A stretch of 64,000 nucleotides of DNA from Mesorhizobium sp. M2A.F.Ca.ET.046.03.2.1 (lineage in GTDB: Bacteria > Pseudomonadota > Alphaproteobacteria > Rhizobiales > Rhizobiaceae), in contig NZ_CP034449.1 in assembly GCF_003952425.1 (NCBI RefSeq), positions 4,452,001 to 4,516,000 of the forward strand. The letters run 5' to 3'. Positions 63,831-64,000 of the stretch are shown piece by piece; within the stretch, counting starts at the first letter, position 1, and every line of letters begins with the position of its first letter. The notes under the pieces are model-generated. The model did not search any database. It saw nothing but the letters and a program-made list of their open reading frames with translations, and was not told the origin of the DNA. The translations under genes and the position numbers were made by a program.

Positions 63831-64000
63831 ATGGATCTCAGCGATCTCATCAGCGTCCCGGCGATCATGCCGGCGTTGAAGGCGAATTCCAAAAAGCAGC
63901 TTCTGCAATTGCTGTCGGAGAGGGCGGCGGCGATTTCGGGAATTCCGGAGCGGGAGGTGTTCGACACCATCCTGCAGCGCGAACGGCTGGGATCGACCGG
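63831..64000 (+). CDS. ptsN: PTS IIA-like nitrogen regulatory protein PtsN (3' part outside window)
   Basis: The first 56 codons read MDLSDLISVPAIMPALKANS, then KKQLLQLLSERAAAISG and REVFDTILQRERLGSTG, the typical PtsN (EIIA-Ntr) N-terminus with the ERLGSTG segment ahead of the phosphorylated histidine region. The remaining 100 or so residues lie beyond the window. PtsN relays phosphate from EI-Ntr and NPr and modulates potassium, nitrogen and carbon functions. Context after rpoN and hpf is standard. Confidence 0.93.
   Translation, partial: MDLSDLISVPAIMPALKANSKKQLLQLLSERAAAISGIPEREVFDTILQRERLGST

Overview
The window looks like chromosomal DNA of an alphaproteobacterium of the order Rhizobiales, most probably Mesorhizobium or a close relative. 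This is inferred from the high-GC coding style, the gene set (olsB, ihfB-lapA, the lptCAB-rpoN-hpf-ptsN locus, AraC/LacI/GntR-controlled sugar ABC operons, a host-attachment family protein) and the abundance of rhizobial-type intergenic palindromes. No rRNA, tRNA, CRISPR, prophage or transposase gene was recognised.

Layout. 1-1281: edge of a phosphonate (C-P lyase) cluster, phnG divergent from its regulator phnF. 1574-9351: a catabolic cluster on the minus strand (UxaA-type dehydratase, ribose-type ABC transporter, zinc alcohol dehydrogenase) with a divergent GntR/FCD regulator that appears to carry two winged-helix domains. 9449-12690: a four-gene periplasmic copper cassette (Cys/His-rich exported protein, PCu(A)C chaperone, YcnI, CopC-CopD fusion). 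12818-14245: gnd. 14242-23049: a LacI-controlled glucose-type (CUT1) sugar operon with a sugar isomerase, a Gfo/Idh dehydrogenase and an aldo-keto reductase. 23199-30185: Zur-like regulator, polA, a probable small RNA beside polA, a dipeptidase, short RNase D and three small proteins. 30394-37881: PBP1A-type synthase, an SDR, a frameshifted oxidoreductase with its AraC regulator, a KefB/YbaL antiporter and a host-attachment protein. 38299-43210: the assimilatory sulfate reduction operon (cysG, DUF2849, cysI, cysH, DUF934). 43375-48652: GMC oxidoreductase, DJ-1/PfpI protein, grpE, TRIC-type channel and olsB. 48836-55961: hybrid histidine kinase, acuI, an rRNA methyltransferase/trmH/lspA run, a WYL regulator and a VOC protein. 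56001-64000: ornithine cyclodeaminase-like gene, lapA, ihfB, sppA, then the lipopolysaccharide export genes lptC-lptA-lptB, rpoN, hpf and the start of ptsN.

Most genes are ordinary. The more interesting material is between and around them: a C-rich-loop small RNA next to polA; ribosome-binding sites buried in hairpins in front of rnd and the GlsB-type gene; a shared GTAGAATTT motif in front of cys genes; paired TGGTCnGACCA operators before the DJ-1 gene; LacI operators; inverted arrays of 7-8 bp GGGCAGTA/GCGAATA units in three spacers; at least five dispersed palindromes; and two single-base frameshifts (the MDR oxidoreductase and trmH), which are either real pseudogenes or sequence errors. 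No clearly new multi-gene system is visible.
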